Assembly: GCA_002205965.3 (NCBI GenBank)
Contig: NADL03000611.1
Location: 558,001 to 622,000, forward strand
Direction: 5' to 3'
Source: Kappaphycus alvarezii
Lineage: Eukaryota; Rhodophyta; Florideophyceae; Gigartinales; Solieriaceae
Length of the DNA: 64,000 nucleotides
The notes beneath the pieces were generated by a model. It was not told the origin of the DNA and ran no database searches. It was given only the letters and a program-made list of their open reading frames with translations. Shown here one piece after another: positions 1-11,647 of this stretch. How positions within the stretch are numbered: the first letter of the stretch is position 1; each line of letters starts with the position of its first letter. A program made the translations under genes and the position numbers.

Positions 1-2433
1 CATTATAAAATCATAAACTTTGAAGGATAAACTGAAGGGTATTGTTGACTTAATTTCTTCAGTGATGCTTTTGCTAAGATATTTCAAAAAGATATCGAAT
101 CAGATGCTGCGAGAATAAATATCTTCAGTAACACCTCATCTTTGGGCATTCTTCCACACAGGATGTACAATTGGGGTACCAGTCATTGCTACTGGCCAAA
201 AAAGTAAACCACATAGTTTACCCACCATTCCCGAAACGCAGCTGGTAATAATTTGGCCCCAAACCACTTGGAACTAAAACTTCCATGGTAAGTCTTTTCC
301 TACCTGAACTCCTTGCGTTCCACATCGAATATATGGCCGCGTGGCAATTATTTTCAGTTGAAGCCAAAACATTGAATTATGTTGCCCCATGTCTCCAACC
401 ATCCAAACCAGCATCTCTATCACCCCCCTTTTCATCATTTTCATCGATATCCACTGAAAAGAGAAGATCTTGGATCGCTGCCTAAAAATAGGTTAATACG
501 CAGTTTCAAAAAAAGAAAAAGAATTGCAGAAATAATTTAACTCAAGTTCATTTCCGCTTTCAATTCTCCGTAGCAAAGCTGCCATTCAATCTTCTTGAAA
601 GGGTTAAAAAGGGGATCCATTTGTTTGACAACGGCTGCAGTCTTGCTGCTGGTAATTTTCCCCTGCTCGAACAAAAACCGTAATTTTTACCACAAGTGAG
701 GATTTCGTGAGACACGGAGACATGGATGGGGGTAAACTGAAAGACTTGGATGCTTCGCTGAATGGCACAGGGATTACCATCACGAGTACAATATGTAATC
801 GTCGATTCATGACGTTAAAAGAGTTTTTGGAGCATGAATCCTTGTAATCGTCAGAATTTTTCCGGCCTTTTCCCCGCCTTTCACCCCCAATTCCGACTAT
901 AATTACAAAAAGACAGGATTATCACAATGGTAGGAATTCTACTGTAAAAGCGTGAGGAGGTAATGACTTCTGCATCCCCAATTTGCAATACATCAACCGG
1001 TATGATGCAAGTTGAATAGCCTTTAAGGCAAAAAGCTAAAGTTCATGGGTTTTCAGAGTAGAATAAGGGACAGAAGCTAGTCCATATTCATTGTCATATA
1101 CCAAAATCCTTTCTGCATCTTTCTGCTTCCTTGGCTTAATTAAAATTATTCGACATTTCTCATTAGTGTCAAATGGTTTGATAACCCACAGATCTGTATT
1201 ACATTAACGAACACATGAAGAAAAACTGATTTAGAGAAATTTACCAATTTTTTTAAAACAGTGCAACTTTATTACTTTTTTTGTCCTGTGATAAGAAAAT
1301 TATGAATCAATTTGTGCAATAATGGCTAGGTGGTTTTACTAATGTGAACATCAAAAACGAGGCAAGTTTTCGAAATAATTTACTGAACTGTAACCTTCGT
1401 TCAGTCTTATAGTCTACATCACATTGATACTTATGAAAGTTTTATTAAAACTAGCAATTATAACTATAAAGGGAACTTCGTGTTACCATTTTTGCAACAT
1501 TGTAACGATGAACTTAATTCAGAGTTACTTGTCGCGTTTATTTCCTCGTAATATTGTGGTTGAGGATACACGTAATGTGAAATGTTACGTTTTGAATCCA
1601 GTAATATTTAAAGAAAAATTTTTTTTTTGGGGTTTTGGTATCCAAATGAATTCTCATTAGTTTCATTGATTATGGGCTCACTAATTTGCGGAATGAGTGG
1701 AAAATACGGAATCAACAACTATTTCGATAACGTAGCATTAAAAAGGTTACGAAAAGTTACGTAATTTTAACAGACTATTAATTCTACATCGTTTAAAATG
1801 TAGTACTAAAATTGGTGTCTATTGAAGCCAATATAGTACAAATTCCATAACTAAAATCACGCGAATATTTAAATACTATAAAAATTACTTTGAAAGCATT
1901 GAATAAAGGTTACACGTAACCTTACGGAATCTTTCTGCAAAGTTAACGCCATAAAATTCTTTTTTCTCTAAAATATTATGCGTAATATTATTTGTCGGAT
2001 AAAATATGAATTAAAGTTGCTTGATCAAATAATGGGAATCATTAATAATTGGGTAATTCATACGTCAGTAATAATCATTTTGATAATCTGACGTAAAGTG
2101 TTTACAGTACGACTGAAAAGCATCCAAAACATAATCCGACTTGTTCAGGCTCATTATACCGATAAATATATATGATTTAAAGATAATAAATTCATAAAAT
2201 AATGCCAAAAAATATGTATTGTCCTTTGATTTCTAAAGCTGATAAAAATTGATGGTAAACAATTTATTCCATTCTAAATTCTATCAAGTAGACAATCATA
2301 ATCATGCAGTACCAAAAAACACATTTATTATAGGAGTGGGGCGAAATTGGGGTACTTTACTCATTAGAGATGTAGGACGGCTATTTTACGAAGACTACAC
2401 GAGGGATGTCTGTGTATTTGAGTTCATCATGAT
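1..2433. other. AT-rich stretch without recognisable genes
   Basis: The stretch is strongly AT-rich and its longest open frames are under 80 codons with no family resemblance. I see no terminal repeats or RNA genes in it. It probably consists of very old, decayed DNA next to the transposase remnant that follows. Confidence 0.6.
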
Positions 2434-3480
2434 GTGTATGACATTTTTCTCAAAGTAGAGCAGAGACAGGCAATATCTACAGCTTTTATAACCTTGCATA
2501 CAATTATGAAGTATATTTCAGCGATATACTGTTTTCATCGAAAAATTGTTTCTTTTTGGCTAAAGTCTGTTCCTGACGAATCTGAAGAGCGGGAGAAATA
2601 TTTAGTAGAAATATTTACAATGAGTGCAGAGCCGTCGGATTTTCTCTTCGCTTCTATTTGCCGAAAGAGGACGAATTTATCCGTAAACTTTAGGGCTGAT
2701 GTACAAAGAAGACGATTTCGTAGCACTTCTAGAGTAACTTCGTTAGTGGGTTTCAAAATTTGGACTTATGTAAACAATGGATCGCCATTGGGAGCAATAC
2801 CTCAAAACTTACTTTTGGCGCTGCTGTTTCTGAAAACAAATAATACTGGACATGTGAGACGTATTATCTGCAATGAAGGTGAGAAGACGTTACGGAAGTG
2901 GACGTAGCGACTCTTAAATAATATGTCAAATATTTCTATTGTAAGTGACTTAAATTAATCGAAACGTTTTATATACAGTAAAGTAACAAACATGTTAAGG
3001 AAATATCATTTCGTAAGAGTTTTTTAGGCAAGGAATTGAGCGCAGCTACATTTCTTTCGATGGAACGTACATGTCAATCAAAGAGCCTGTACCCCATTTG
3101 ACCCGTCGTACTACTCTCATAAGTTTAATCACGCAAGATTGAGGTATGAAATAGGTTTAAGTAGATCAAATGATATATTGTATGGATTAATGGGCCATAA
3201 TACTGTGGAATTTACATTGATTTAGTTATTTTTAAAGAAGGTTTAAGGAAAAATCTTTTACCATCTCAAAATGTGATTACGAGTAAGGGATACCCTGATT
3301 GCAGATGTATAAGGGAACCACAAGGCCATCTATCAAGAGATTTGTTTTGGCGTATTAGAGCCAGGAACCAAGTTTTAAATTCGAGACTCAAACAAATTTA
3401 ATGGGTTTCGACACAAGTTTCGACACCCTTTAGATTTTCATTGCTCTTTTTTTCTCAAAGTGGCTAATTTGACACAATGA
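2434..3480 (+). pseudogene. decayed DDE_Tnp_4-type transposase
   Basis: This is a broken cut-and-paste transposase of the DDE_Tnp_4 class (Harbinger/IS5-like). Reading across frames on the plus strand, an N-terminal segment ends with a helix-like stretch containing NTGHVRR and EKTLRKW (2434-2907). Next come ISFDGTYMSIKEP near 3050-3090 and YSHKFNHARLRYEIGLS near 3110-3160. A C-terminal block follows, containing RARNQVLNSRLKQFNGFR and FRHPLDFH, and stops at 3478-3480. In intact relatives the first block carries the DGTD aspartate, a later ADSGYRG motif carries the second, and RARHETVN carries the glutamate. Here the first D is kept, the second motif reads TSKGYPD and the glutamate reads Q, so catalysis is lost. 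At least two frameshifts and several stops break the frame. No terminal inverted repeats were identified. Confidence 0.72.
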
Positions 3481-6258
3481 ATGATAGAGTCAAGTCACCC
3501 ATTATTTGAGCTTAAATTTTTTTGTTAAGTGTATACAGTGATGCATGCTTGATTCGAATTGAGTTTATTGCGACTTTTTAGAAACGTTCTGCATGTGATG
3601 GCGGGGCTCATGTTTTCAATGTATTTTTTTGTGTAGTTTTACAATAAAGCAAGCAATTTATAATTCAAACGAGATTGCACTGAAGCGGTGACTAATGCAA
3701 TTCAAGCTATTGCACTGCACTTTACTGTGCTTAATATGCACAGTACACTGTGCGAACTGTAGTACAGTAGAGAGCTTACGCACAAAGAACTCATAAATAA
3801 AACTGCCAAATTTCAGCAATAGAATTAGAGTCTGTAATTCAATTGCAGAATTCTGAAATGAAGTCGTGAGGTAAATTGCTGAAATGTGACCAGTTAGTGA
3901 AGACCCGTGAGAAATAGATGTGAGAAATAAAGATTGTGCAGTAGGAGTTTTCGCCCCAGTTCAGGCGTAAACACGTTTTCAAATTTCAGAAAATAATTTC
4001 AGAAATACTTTTCAGAAATTTATCATACTACCTATTTCTGAAGACCTTTCAGAATTCTTTTTTTGCGTATGCTCACTAGTGTGTGAACCATACACAGCAA
4101 AGTAACTATTTTTCATAGTATATATGTACTGTATAAGATGTGATGTATACTAGTCTTAATTTTAATGAAAAAGCATCTTGATTTAAAATTTTAAATACGG
4201 GGTGTTGTACAGCATCCAATATGGTTTTTTCACAAAGATTGTTGGCATATTTTGGATTCCCGCTGCCTCCTGCATACTCCAGTCTTTGTTTGACGTTTTC
4301 CATGTTTGCTTTCAAAAGCAGAAGCGTTAATTTCCACCTACGCCGCATCAAAATAAAGCTCTACTTGAGAATACTTTGGAGAAAAGCAAGTATAGGAGAG
4401 AACAGTCGACTATTGTAATGTTTTTGGATGCAGGAAGAAAATATTTGGATGGGCACGATGGATAATGATATTTCGAAATGGTCTACGACACTAAAAAACG
4501 TGTATATCTCCTCACCAAAGTAGTAGTTAGTTGTTAATTAATAAGAAGACTTTTTATGAGATGTTTATTCCGAAATTTCTATTTTCCGATGGGTTAGGAA
4601 CGCTGATCGGAACTTTTATATGCTTGAAAGCTAGTTAAATTCGTTTCGAGGCTTATGTTTCATGGAATGTTTGGGAATTTCAGAAAGATAAATCATTAAT
4701 AAACATGGCTAACTTGAAATATGAGTGGTTTTTGTCAAGGAATATGAATTTTATCCCGTGGCCATAGAAATCATTCACTGTAAATGAGTAACCATACTAT
4801 GGCCTGCTTGTTCTCAAAATTGAAAACAATATCACACGAAAAAATGTATAAATAATTCTTGGAAGGCTCACTGCAATGGAAGGTAGGTTGAAACTGTTGC
4901 TGATTTTCAGTGTGGCATAATTTTGAATGGGAACGGTTTGGGGGCGAATTGCTTTGCAGATCGGTGTATCACTGGATTATTCATTTCATAAAGGTAGTTT
5001 TGAATATAAGAAGGAAATTGAAAGTCTACGACGTATTTTTTGATTTATATTTTTTGAATAATGTCAATTTTTAGTGCTTCAAGTGTTATTGTTCAATTGA
5101 AAAGAAATATGTTTGAAAAAGTTTTGTTCGGTTTCCTGTGTTAGTTCATTTTTGTTTGGAGTACAAAGGAAAATTCCGGACAGTAGCTAGTACTGGGTCT
5201 TCAGAACGCTAAAATAAGTCATTGGCAACTATATCACGGGTGTGACTGGATACGCAGCTCAACCGGCGAGAAATTTGGGTCAACTGTGGCGAAAATCACA
5301 TTGCTGGAATATTGGTTGGCAGTTTAGGTTGACAACACATGTCTGTCGTTAATCTCAATATCCAAATGCAATAGTGGAACGTCGAAACTGCTCTGAAACA
5401 TTAAGAAACCACAATTTTCGATGAATGGTCTATAATAACCACAACAAGAATTGTTACGGGCGTCTGTGACAGCGTCATGGGCATAAAGACACGCCCCAAG
5501 TTCTATTCTCCTGATTTCTCCTCTCATAGAAATGTACCGGGCCCGGATTACAGTACCACTATTTAAAAATAATCGACCCGTGCCTTTCGCGCACACCTCT
5601 ATCGGTTCTCGGCGGGCGCCTTTATGTGACCCTCAGCGGTCTCAACTTTTGCCCGTCCACTGTACGTACAGTAACAAAAGAACGATTAACATTATGGAAA
5701 GATGTCCCAGTTCCAGCGGATAATAAGGGTCTCTCTAAATACAGCAAACTTTCACTGTGCTTTAGTCACTCTATTTGATGGTCACTTCAGTCGGACCCGA
5801 CTTTCCCCACCTGGTCCACATTAGTACAGTCCCTAGCGCCGCATTGAAGCGGTCTCAAACACTATTTATCAGCAGATAACACTAATTGAAACCTTGTTAC
5901 ATATGAACCATAGAAAATATTTGATATAAACCATTTGATTTGATTTGATTATTGTACAGTACTGTACAGTTGTGACTGAATCAGTTTCCGCTGGTAACTG
6001 ATAACAGATACAAGTACTGTAAGATGATGTCGCGAAGCTAACTGGGTAGCCTCTAGTAAGAATAGACTACCGGCACAAATTGCTGGGTGCCTCTCATCCC
6101 TCCACATATGAGGAGGCCCGCTCTGCTAGCCTTTAATGCAGGATGGCATCGGGCCAATTCATACGTCACATTGTCAACAGTAAGTGCAAACTACTACTAT
6201 GCCAAAAAAGCACTGCGTTACGATGCGGTGTCCAGCACCTATTATAGTTTGTGCAACA
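3481..6258. other. intergenic, no gene recognised
   Basis: The interval is AT-rich up to about 5.3 kb, then slightly richer in GC. Open frames are short and unlike known families. TACAGTAC-type motifs appear near 5.95 kb. The right edge abuts the Ty3/gypsy LTR. Confidence 0.5.
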
Positions 6259-6589
6259 TGATGGGAATGGGAGAGGGATTTTTGGAAGAAGACAGATAGA
6301 GGCGTAGGTTTAGGGGTAGTGAGGGGTCGCTAGGTGACGCTACCTCCTGCAAGCTGCCCAGTCAACTCGGGTGCTACCTATATAACCGACACCCGAGCGG
6401 TCTGTGGCTGAGAGTCGTCGGTACAGTAGTGTACTTACTGTAGGAGCTCGGCCAGCTCAAGGTAGAGATCGGCCGACCCTTGCACACCCCCGACACACTT
6501 GCACACAATCGTTCCCATTCTTGCCCGCAACCAAGCACCAAGCCACCAAATCCTCAACTCTTGAGGTGTTCTACACTCATAAGCTTCCA
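6259..6589 (-). repeat. 3' LTR of the Ty3/gypsy element
   Basis: Positions 6259-6442 match the right LTR almost exactly. If the LTR is read outward to the next CA followed by a polypyrimidine run (plus strand TCTCCTCCC at 6590-6598, a purine tract on the coding strand), it spans 331 bp with TG and CA ends. The minimal alternative is the 184-bp shared part. A TATATA box lies at about 6379-6384. On the plus strand, 6590-7023 is the remaining 3' untranslated internal region and has no convincing ORF. Confidence 0.6.
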
Positions 6590-6598
6590 TCTCCTCCC
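6590..6598 (-). other. candidate polypurine tract
   Basis: The coding strand reads GGGAGGAGA directly before a TG that would open the 3' LTR. This is the position and composition of a plus-strand primer. It is supported by composition only, because the matching outer part of the right LTR is missing. Confidence 0.4.
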
Positions 6599-7023
6599 GC
6601 GCACCGCCTTCCCCTCGAAGCTCAGTGTCGATTCAGGTCAGACAAAGACTCCGCGACTGGCCTATCCACTGAGCGTGTAGAGGCGAAGGAATCCGGTGGT
6701 ATCGTCGTCCTAAAATACCCTGCGGATTAGTAAGATGGCGCATACGAAACAGACCGCGGTTAGGAAAAACCGAGAAGGCGATCGGAGCAAACATCAACTG
6801 TGCGCAGTACCGAGCTTGAGAACCTATGGTGCAGTTGAAGAGTTCCGGATGAGAAGGTAACACTTTGCAAGGGTGAAGAAGGGACTGGAATCGGGCTTTC
6901 TCGCTTGGAGAGGCAAATTAAGATTCCATTTGGGTGCAATTACTCAACAAAAAACAGAGAGAGACATAAAAGCTATTAAAGAAAAGGGCGAAACGATAGC
7001 TATCATGGCTCAATCAAGTGCTC

Positions 7024-8127
7024 CTAGGCCTTCAAGTGGCTCGAGCGCAAGGCAAAAGGGACTAGTCTCCTCGCGTGGATGGCGCGGCGGGAATGGCGGC
7101 CCCCGTATGAGATGAGCCAGTGCCGAGGATGAGCAACTTTCCAAACGCGACAAGGCCCGTAATAGCGAGAACGGAGGGCTGGCCACTTAGCGGCCGAAGT
7201 TAATGCTTGGCCGTGTGCCACTAGAACCCAATCCCCCAAGTTGAACATGCGAGGCTCTGTAGAAGTTGAATCACCCATTCTATGCATCTGTTCTTCTCGA
7301 CGCTGAGCTCGAAGGGCAGAGGAAGCCAGAAGTTCCAACTTTTGATGTGTATCTGAGGCGCGGTCCATCAACGCGACGGGGTCAGATGGACCCATGCGCG
7401 GAATTACTCCGAACATCAGTTCGAACGGCGAAGCTCCCGCGGAAAGGCGACGGCGGCGGTATCCGTACAAGACACGGGGCAAACACTCTTCCCAATCCAT
7501 ACCTTGGCCGACAACCATCTTCTTCACGGCTGTCTTGATGGTTCGTACCATCATTTCGGCTCTACCATTAGACATGGGAGCATACGCGAGAACAGTGGTC
7601 CAGGTAATTCCATGTTTCTTCATGAAATCAGCGACGGAGGCAGCGGTGAAGCACCCAGCGTTGTCGCTGCTAATGGTCTTCGGGGGACCAAAAGGGTGCA
7701 TAACTTCACTCTCGATGAACTGGGAGACAGTTGCAGCCGACGAGTCTGTGGTGGCAACTGCAATTGGCCAACCTGTCAAATGCTCGACGGCGATGAGCAG
7801 ATACTTCATTCCGGCGTTTGATATCGGCAGAGGTCCCGCGAAATCGATCGAATAAGTTTCGGAGATATTCGTCAGTGGGACGTTCAAAGTCGTACGGTAC
7901 GGCGGAACGGGCCTCGTCTTCTGGCTCCCCTCACAACTTTCCACGTAGTTGTGAATATCTTGGTGCATCTGCGGCCACCGATAGCGGTCTACGACAAATT
8001 TCCTCGTCGTCTCCTTATCCCAATGTCCGATATCGTCGTGAAAGGTCTTCAATATCGCGACCCTTCCTTCATAAACGGTACAGATTTTAGCCCGTTTCTG
8101 GTTCGTCTGAGCAGCTTTCCTTCCCAC
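7024..8127 (-). pseudogene. Ty3/gypsy integrase domain
   Basis: This is the integrase portion of pol, which inserts retroelement cDNA into the genome. The open frame gives 367 residues, but the first ~20 come from an overlapping frame; the domain joins the upstream RNase H frame at about residue 20 (GRVAILKTFH). The core triad is visible as D95 in SIDFAGP, D155 in SSDNAG and E191 in SNGRAE, with exactly 35 residues between the last two. The N-terminal zinc site has H30 and H35 and C65, but the second cysteine of the CxxC pair reads Ser68 (CEGSQKT), so zinc binding is probably damaged. A basic C-terminal tail follows. The frame lies one base off the RNase H frame, with the break around the GAAGGAAGGG run near 8075-8095. 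It is either a disabling indel or a frameshift site. Confidence 0.88.
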
Positions 8128-9704
8128 ATCATGAAGTTTTTAGCCATAAGCTTGACGGAACGACGCTTCTCTTCATCATCAACTCGGATCTTTAAACCTT
8201 GCAAATGACGCGCGACGTCGAGGAGGAAAGGCTCGATTATGGGATTCTCTTCTGTAGCGGCAGAATCCAGCGCCGCAACTAAGTCTCCTTCATCAAGTCC
8301 AGAAGCAGGAGACGGACCGGTAGATACCACACGCGAGAGGAAATCAGCTGCTCCGTTTCCCGTACCTGGCCTGTACTCTACCTCGAATTCATACTCTGCA
8401 AGGAATTCCATCCATCGTGCAGGCCTTCCGTGAATGTCGTTTTTCTTGAAGGCATAACGAAGGGCTTGATGGTCGGCAATGAGCTTGAAGGGCTCCGTCG
8501 ATAACAGATACACTCTGAATTTCCTTAAAGCGAAAATAACGGCGAGGGCCTCCCTCTCGCAGGCGGAATAGTTACACTCTGCTGAGTTCATCGTCCGGCT
8601 TGCGTACTGCACGGGATGAATCTTCCCATCTTCCTTTTTCTGGGCCAGGACTGCCCCAACGGCGACATTGGAAGCGTCGGTTTCCACGATGAAGGGAGAC
8701 TCGAAGTCCGGGAAGGCTAGCACCGGCGGAGAAGTAAGCTTCTCTTTCAGGGTTTCGAAGGCGGCAGTCATCTCCTCAGTCCATTCGAACTTCTTATTGC
8801 CCGAAGTTGCTGCGTGAAGGGCAGAGGATATTCCGGCAAAGTCCTTGATGAATCGACGATAATACCCGGAGAGGCCAAGAAAGCTACGCAACTCCGTTGA
8901 GTTGGTAGGAACGGGGGCCCTTTTGATTGCATCAATCTTCTCATCATCGACACGGACTCCACGCTTGTCTACGAAGTGACCAAGCAGCTTTACGCTTGTC
9001 ATAGCAAACGCGCATTTTGTAATCTTAAGCTTAAGTCCTGCGTCCCCGACTGCCTTGAAAACGACAGCCAAATGATCAATATGCTCCTCCATAGAGTTGG
9101 AGAAGATCTAGAAATCATCAAGATAGACACGGGCGAAGGGAATGTCCTTCAGTATGTAATCCATCATGCGCTGGAATGTGGAAGGCGCGTTCATTAGACC
9201 AAATGGCATCACCTCGAACTTGAAGGTACCAAAACGGCTGACGAACGTAGTCATCTCGTTATACTCTTCGGCCATGTGGATTTGCTAGTACCCCGCAAAC
9301 AAATTAAGGCTGGTGAATATAGAGCTACCCTTTAGGTCTTCGAAGATCTCTTCTGTCTTAGGTAGTGGCCAACGATCCACTTTCATCTTGCGGTTCAGAG
9401 TGCGATAGTCCACGCAGAAACGAGGCCTACCGTCCTTTTTTGTTACGGTAACCACTGGAAACGACCACGCCGACGACGCTGGGGTGATAATACCAGCATC
9501 TAGCATATTGTCGATTTCTCGACGGGCGATTTCGTTGTGTCGAGGCGACATTCGGCGAGCCCTGTGATAGATCGGGGTAGGGTCCTTCATTTCAAAGGAA
9601 TGCTTCGTCGGCACGGCTGCAGGACGTAGCTCGTCTATAGTCCAGGCGACGATTCCCGTGTCGCGAAGCAACCCATTTATCTCACCTTGCGTTTCTTCTT
9701 TCAA
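8049..9704 (-). pseudogene. Ty3/gypsy reverse transcriptase and RNase H, two TAG stops
   Basis: This is the polymerase part of pol. The palm starts with the connection segment (EINGLLRDTG) and continues with SPRHNEIARREIDNML and DGRPRFCVDYRTLN. Motif A reads SLNLFAGY, so the usual catalytic Asp is Asn (AAT at 9303-9305). Directly after it a TAG (9285-9287) stands where relatives have Trp in GYWQI. A second TAG (9108-9110) follows the YLDDF catalytic motif. All three changes lie in one continuous frame. RNase H is recognised from FIVETDASN, CEREALAVIFALRKFR, LIADHQALRYAF and the chromodomain-proximal GTGNGAADFLSR. The start of this frame is reached from the upstream frame by a -1 shift near 9700, since TTG at 9702-9704 is not a eukaryotic start codon. 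Confidence 0.87.
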
Positions 9705-9976
9705 ATGAGCAAGTCGAGCTTCACTTCTTCTTCGTCGGTAGTGCTTTCTTCACTGCTGGGACCTTCGCTCGATCCGGTAAAATTGTCCTCGCGGATGGCT
9801 AGGACCAGCTCTTCTTCCGAAGAGTCCGATGGCACCGGACCGGCGTTCGAATCAAAAGTAAAATCTTCACTTGGAGTCCCTATCTCTTCGCCCTCGACCA
9901 GTTTCTTCTCGGTAGACTTAGTATCAGGCTCGAGCAGGAGCACAACTTCTTCGGAACCTATGGTTAAACGGACGCT
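9701..9976 (-). pseudogene. acidic protease-RT linker, in frame with gag-protease
   Basis: After the TAG at 9977-9979 the gag-protease frame stays open for another ~90 codons and then ends with TGA at 9701-9703. The encoded peptide is Ser/Glu/Asp-rich (for example PSDSSEEELV and STTDEEEVK) and resembles the acidic linker between protease and reverse transcriptase. Keeping the frame open beyond the TAG argues that gag, protease and linker once formed, or still form, one polyprotein. The RT frame begins immediately after, shifted by -1. Confidence 0.6.
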
Positions 9977-11647
9977 CTATGCCCCGAAGTCCATGTTCGC
10001 ACGCATAGCTGTGAGCGTAGGGAGACCTATTATTAGGTCAAAAGGAGACTTCTCGATGACAAGGAAGTCTAGTTTCACGGCTTGGTCCCCAAAGGTCGTC
10101 GGGACCTTAGCCAGCGAACCTACACAGGAAGAGCTGTCACCATTCGCAACAGTTATCCTTTTTGACGTGTAGTTCGGTGAAAGGTAAAGACGTCTAGACA
10201 AATCAGCTGACATAACGTCCGGTACGGCTCCGGAGTCTAGTAGAGCCCAGACCTCGGTTCCGTAAACTTTGAGTTGGACCAACCGTAATAAACGAGGAAC
10301 TGAATTCGAAACGACTGCAACACGTGAAATAGGCTGTTTTCCCAACAAACGGCGCACGACTTTGGTAGCTCCTTCAGCATCTCCACGGAGAAGCTGACCG
10401 AATGTCAAACCAAAATTTGCGTTTGCAAGCTCGGAAACAACGTCGTATTTCCCTACGTATTCCTGCAGCTTATTCGAATTCTTCTTCCCGCGGTTCGATT
10501 TCTTCGCCTTCTTCTTACGGCTAATAATTCGAAATTCTTCCGGGGGTAGGGCTGGGCCCGGCTGCATACCGCGAGCGTGGGGACCAGTTACGAGGCGAGA
10601 GATCGGAATGCCTCCATGATTGTCCTGACGGGGCTGTTTGGGTAGTGCCTCTCCGTCGGCGTTTCTTTTCGCGACATTCACTCCTTCGTCTTCTGAGGAG
10701 TCGGTTTCGGACGAGTCTTCTCGGAGGACATTTACTCGGTCACTTCCCTCCCCGTCTTCTTTTTTCTCGGCGGGGGCTTCTTCTCGAATCGCTGCCCTTC
10801 TTCCACCTGACCAGCACGTAGCATCTGAGTGACCCATGTTTCCACAAAGGGAACAGCGGGTGTTACGATGCGGGTTCTTCTCGCAATTCATTGCGTTATG
10901 GCCAAGCTCGTTGCAGTAAGAGCATTGGAGGACCTTATTATTTTTCCTAGAGGCCGACGATAGTCCAGCCCCGTCATCTCCCTTAGTCTTCTTCAGAAAA
11001 AGAGTCAACTTCGAGAGGTCTTCGGCCAGAGCGTCGACCTTATCTTCGATGTTACTAGATCTAGAATCCGGGCGATCCAGCAACCTTGCCGGCCGAACTT
11101 CAGCGATGCGGCTAGAAGGGCTAGCAAACGCCACACGATTAGAGTGAAAGTCCTTCAGCGCCTTGACGATTCCCGGGTAATCCTTGGGTCCCCGAAATAC
11201 TAGAAACTGCAGCAGCTCCTTTTGTCGACAGGCGGCAGTGCGAAGGAGTCCGAACCTGGCGATGTTGTCGAACCCCGCCTTCTCGTAGAGGCGTTCAATT
11301 TCCCTCAACGAACCAAGAATGTCTTCTAGTACAAGACCAACTTCTAGAGCTTGGCGGCTGATGTCCTCCGGGTCTTCTTCCTTCGCGAAATGCTCGAGAA
11401 ACTTCTGTTTAACCTCGGCGTAGTTTTTCGCTTCGCGGACGAGCTCACCATTAGACGCAAACGTATCGTAATAGAAGTCGAACGCTGCGCCGTCTAGGTG
11501 TGCGAGGAGAGTAAGAGCTTTCTCCTCGTCAGGTTTGGATGCCATCGCGACATTCTCAAAGAAAAAGAAGAATTTTCGCACGTCGCTCGTGCCGTCGAAC
11601 ACGACCGCGCTGGCGCTGGGAGTATCGGCCCTGCGCAAGAGTACCAT
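9977..11647 (-). CDS. Gag-protease polyprotein of the Ty3/gypsy element
   Basis: The 556-residue open frame encodes the capsid-like Gag and the aspartic protease. The N-terminal ~200 residues resemble retrotransposon Gag (EEKALTLLAHLDGAAFDFYY). Two zinc knuckles of the CCHC type follow: C242-C245-H250-C255 and C265-C268-H273-C278. After a Ser/Glu-rich and Lys-rich spacer comes the protease, with LLDSGAVPDVMS (active Asp471) and the partner motif DLIIGLPTL (537-545). The ATG at 11645-11647 uses the last A of the LTR as its first base, so the start codon straddles the LTR and primer-binding site. It ends in TAG at 9977-9979 just after MDFGA, in the region where relatives continue. This ORF is intact on its own. 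Confidence 0.88.
   Translation of the reverse strand: MVLLRRADTPSASAVVFDGTSDVRKFFFFFENVAMASKPDEEKALTLLAHLDGAAFDFYYDTFASNGELVREAKNYAEVKQKFLEHFAKEEDPEDISRQALEVGLVLEDILGSLREIERLYEKAGFDNIARFGLLRTAACRQKELLQFLVFRGPKDYPGIVKALKDFHSNRVAFASPSSRIAEVRPARLLDRPDSRSSNIEDKVDALAEDLSKLTLFLKKTKGDDGAGLSSASRKNNKVLQCSYCNELGHNAMNCEKNPHRNTRCSLCGNMGHSDATCWSGGRRAAIREEAPAEKKEDGEGSDRVNVLREDSSETDSSEDEGVNVAKRNADGEALPKQPRQDNHGGIPISRLVTGPHARGMQPGPALPPEEFRIISRKKKAKKSNRGKKNSNKLQEYVGKYDVVSELANANFGLTFGQLLRGDAEGATKVVRRLLGKQPISRVAVVSNSVPRLLRLVQLKVYGTEVWALLDSGAVPDVMSADLSRRLYLSPNYTSKRITVANGDSSSCVGSLAKVPTTFGDQAVKLDFLVIEKSPFDLIIGLPTLTAMRANMDFGA
11629..11646 (-). promoter_or_regulatory. candidate tRNA primer-binding site
   Basis: On the coding strand TGGTACTCTTGCGCAGGG follows the LTR terminus CCCATCA without a gap. 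TGG pairs with the CCA end of a tRNA. The identity of the tRNA cannot be named from the window. The site overlaps the first codons of gag. Confidence 0.55.

Noticed and set aside
9108..9979. nuclear reassignment of TAG to an amino acid
   Set aside because: The host genes end normally (uL15m itself stops at TAG), and one TAG sits where Trp is expected; reassignment is not supported beyond the retroelement.
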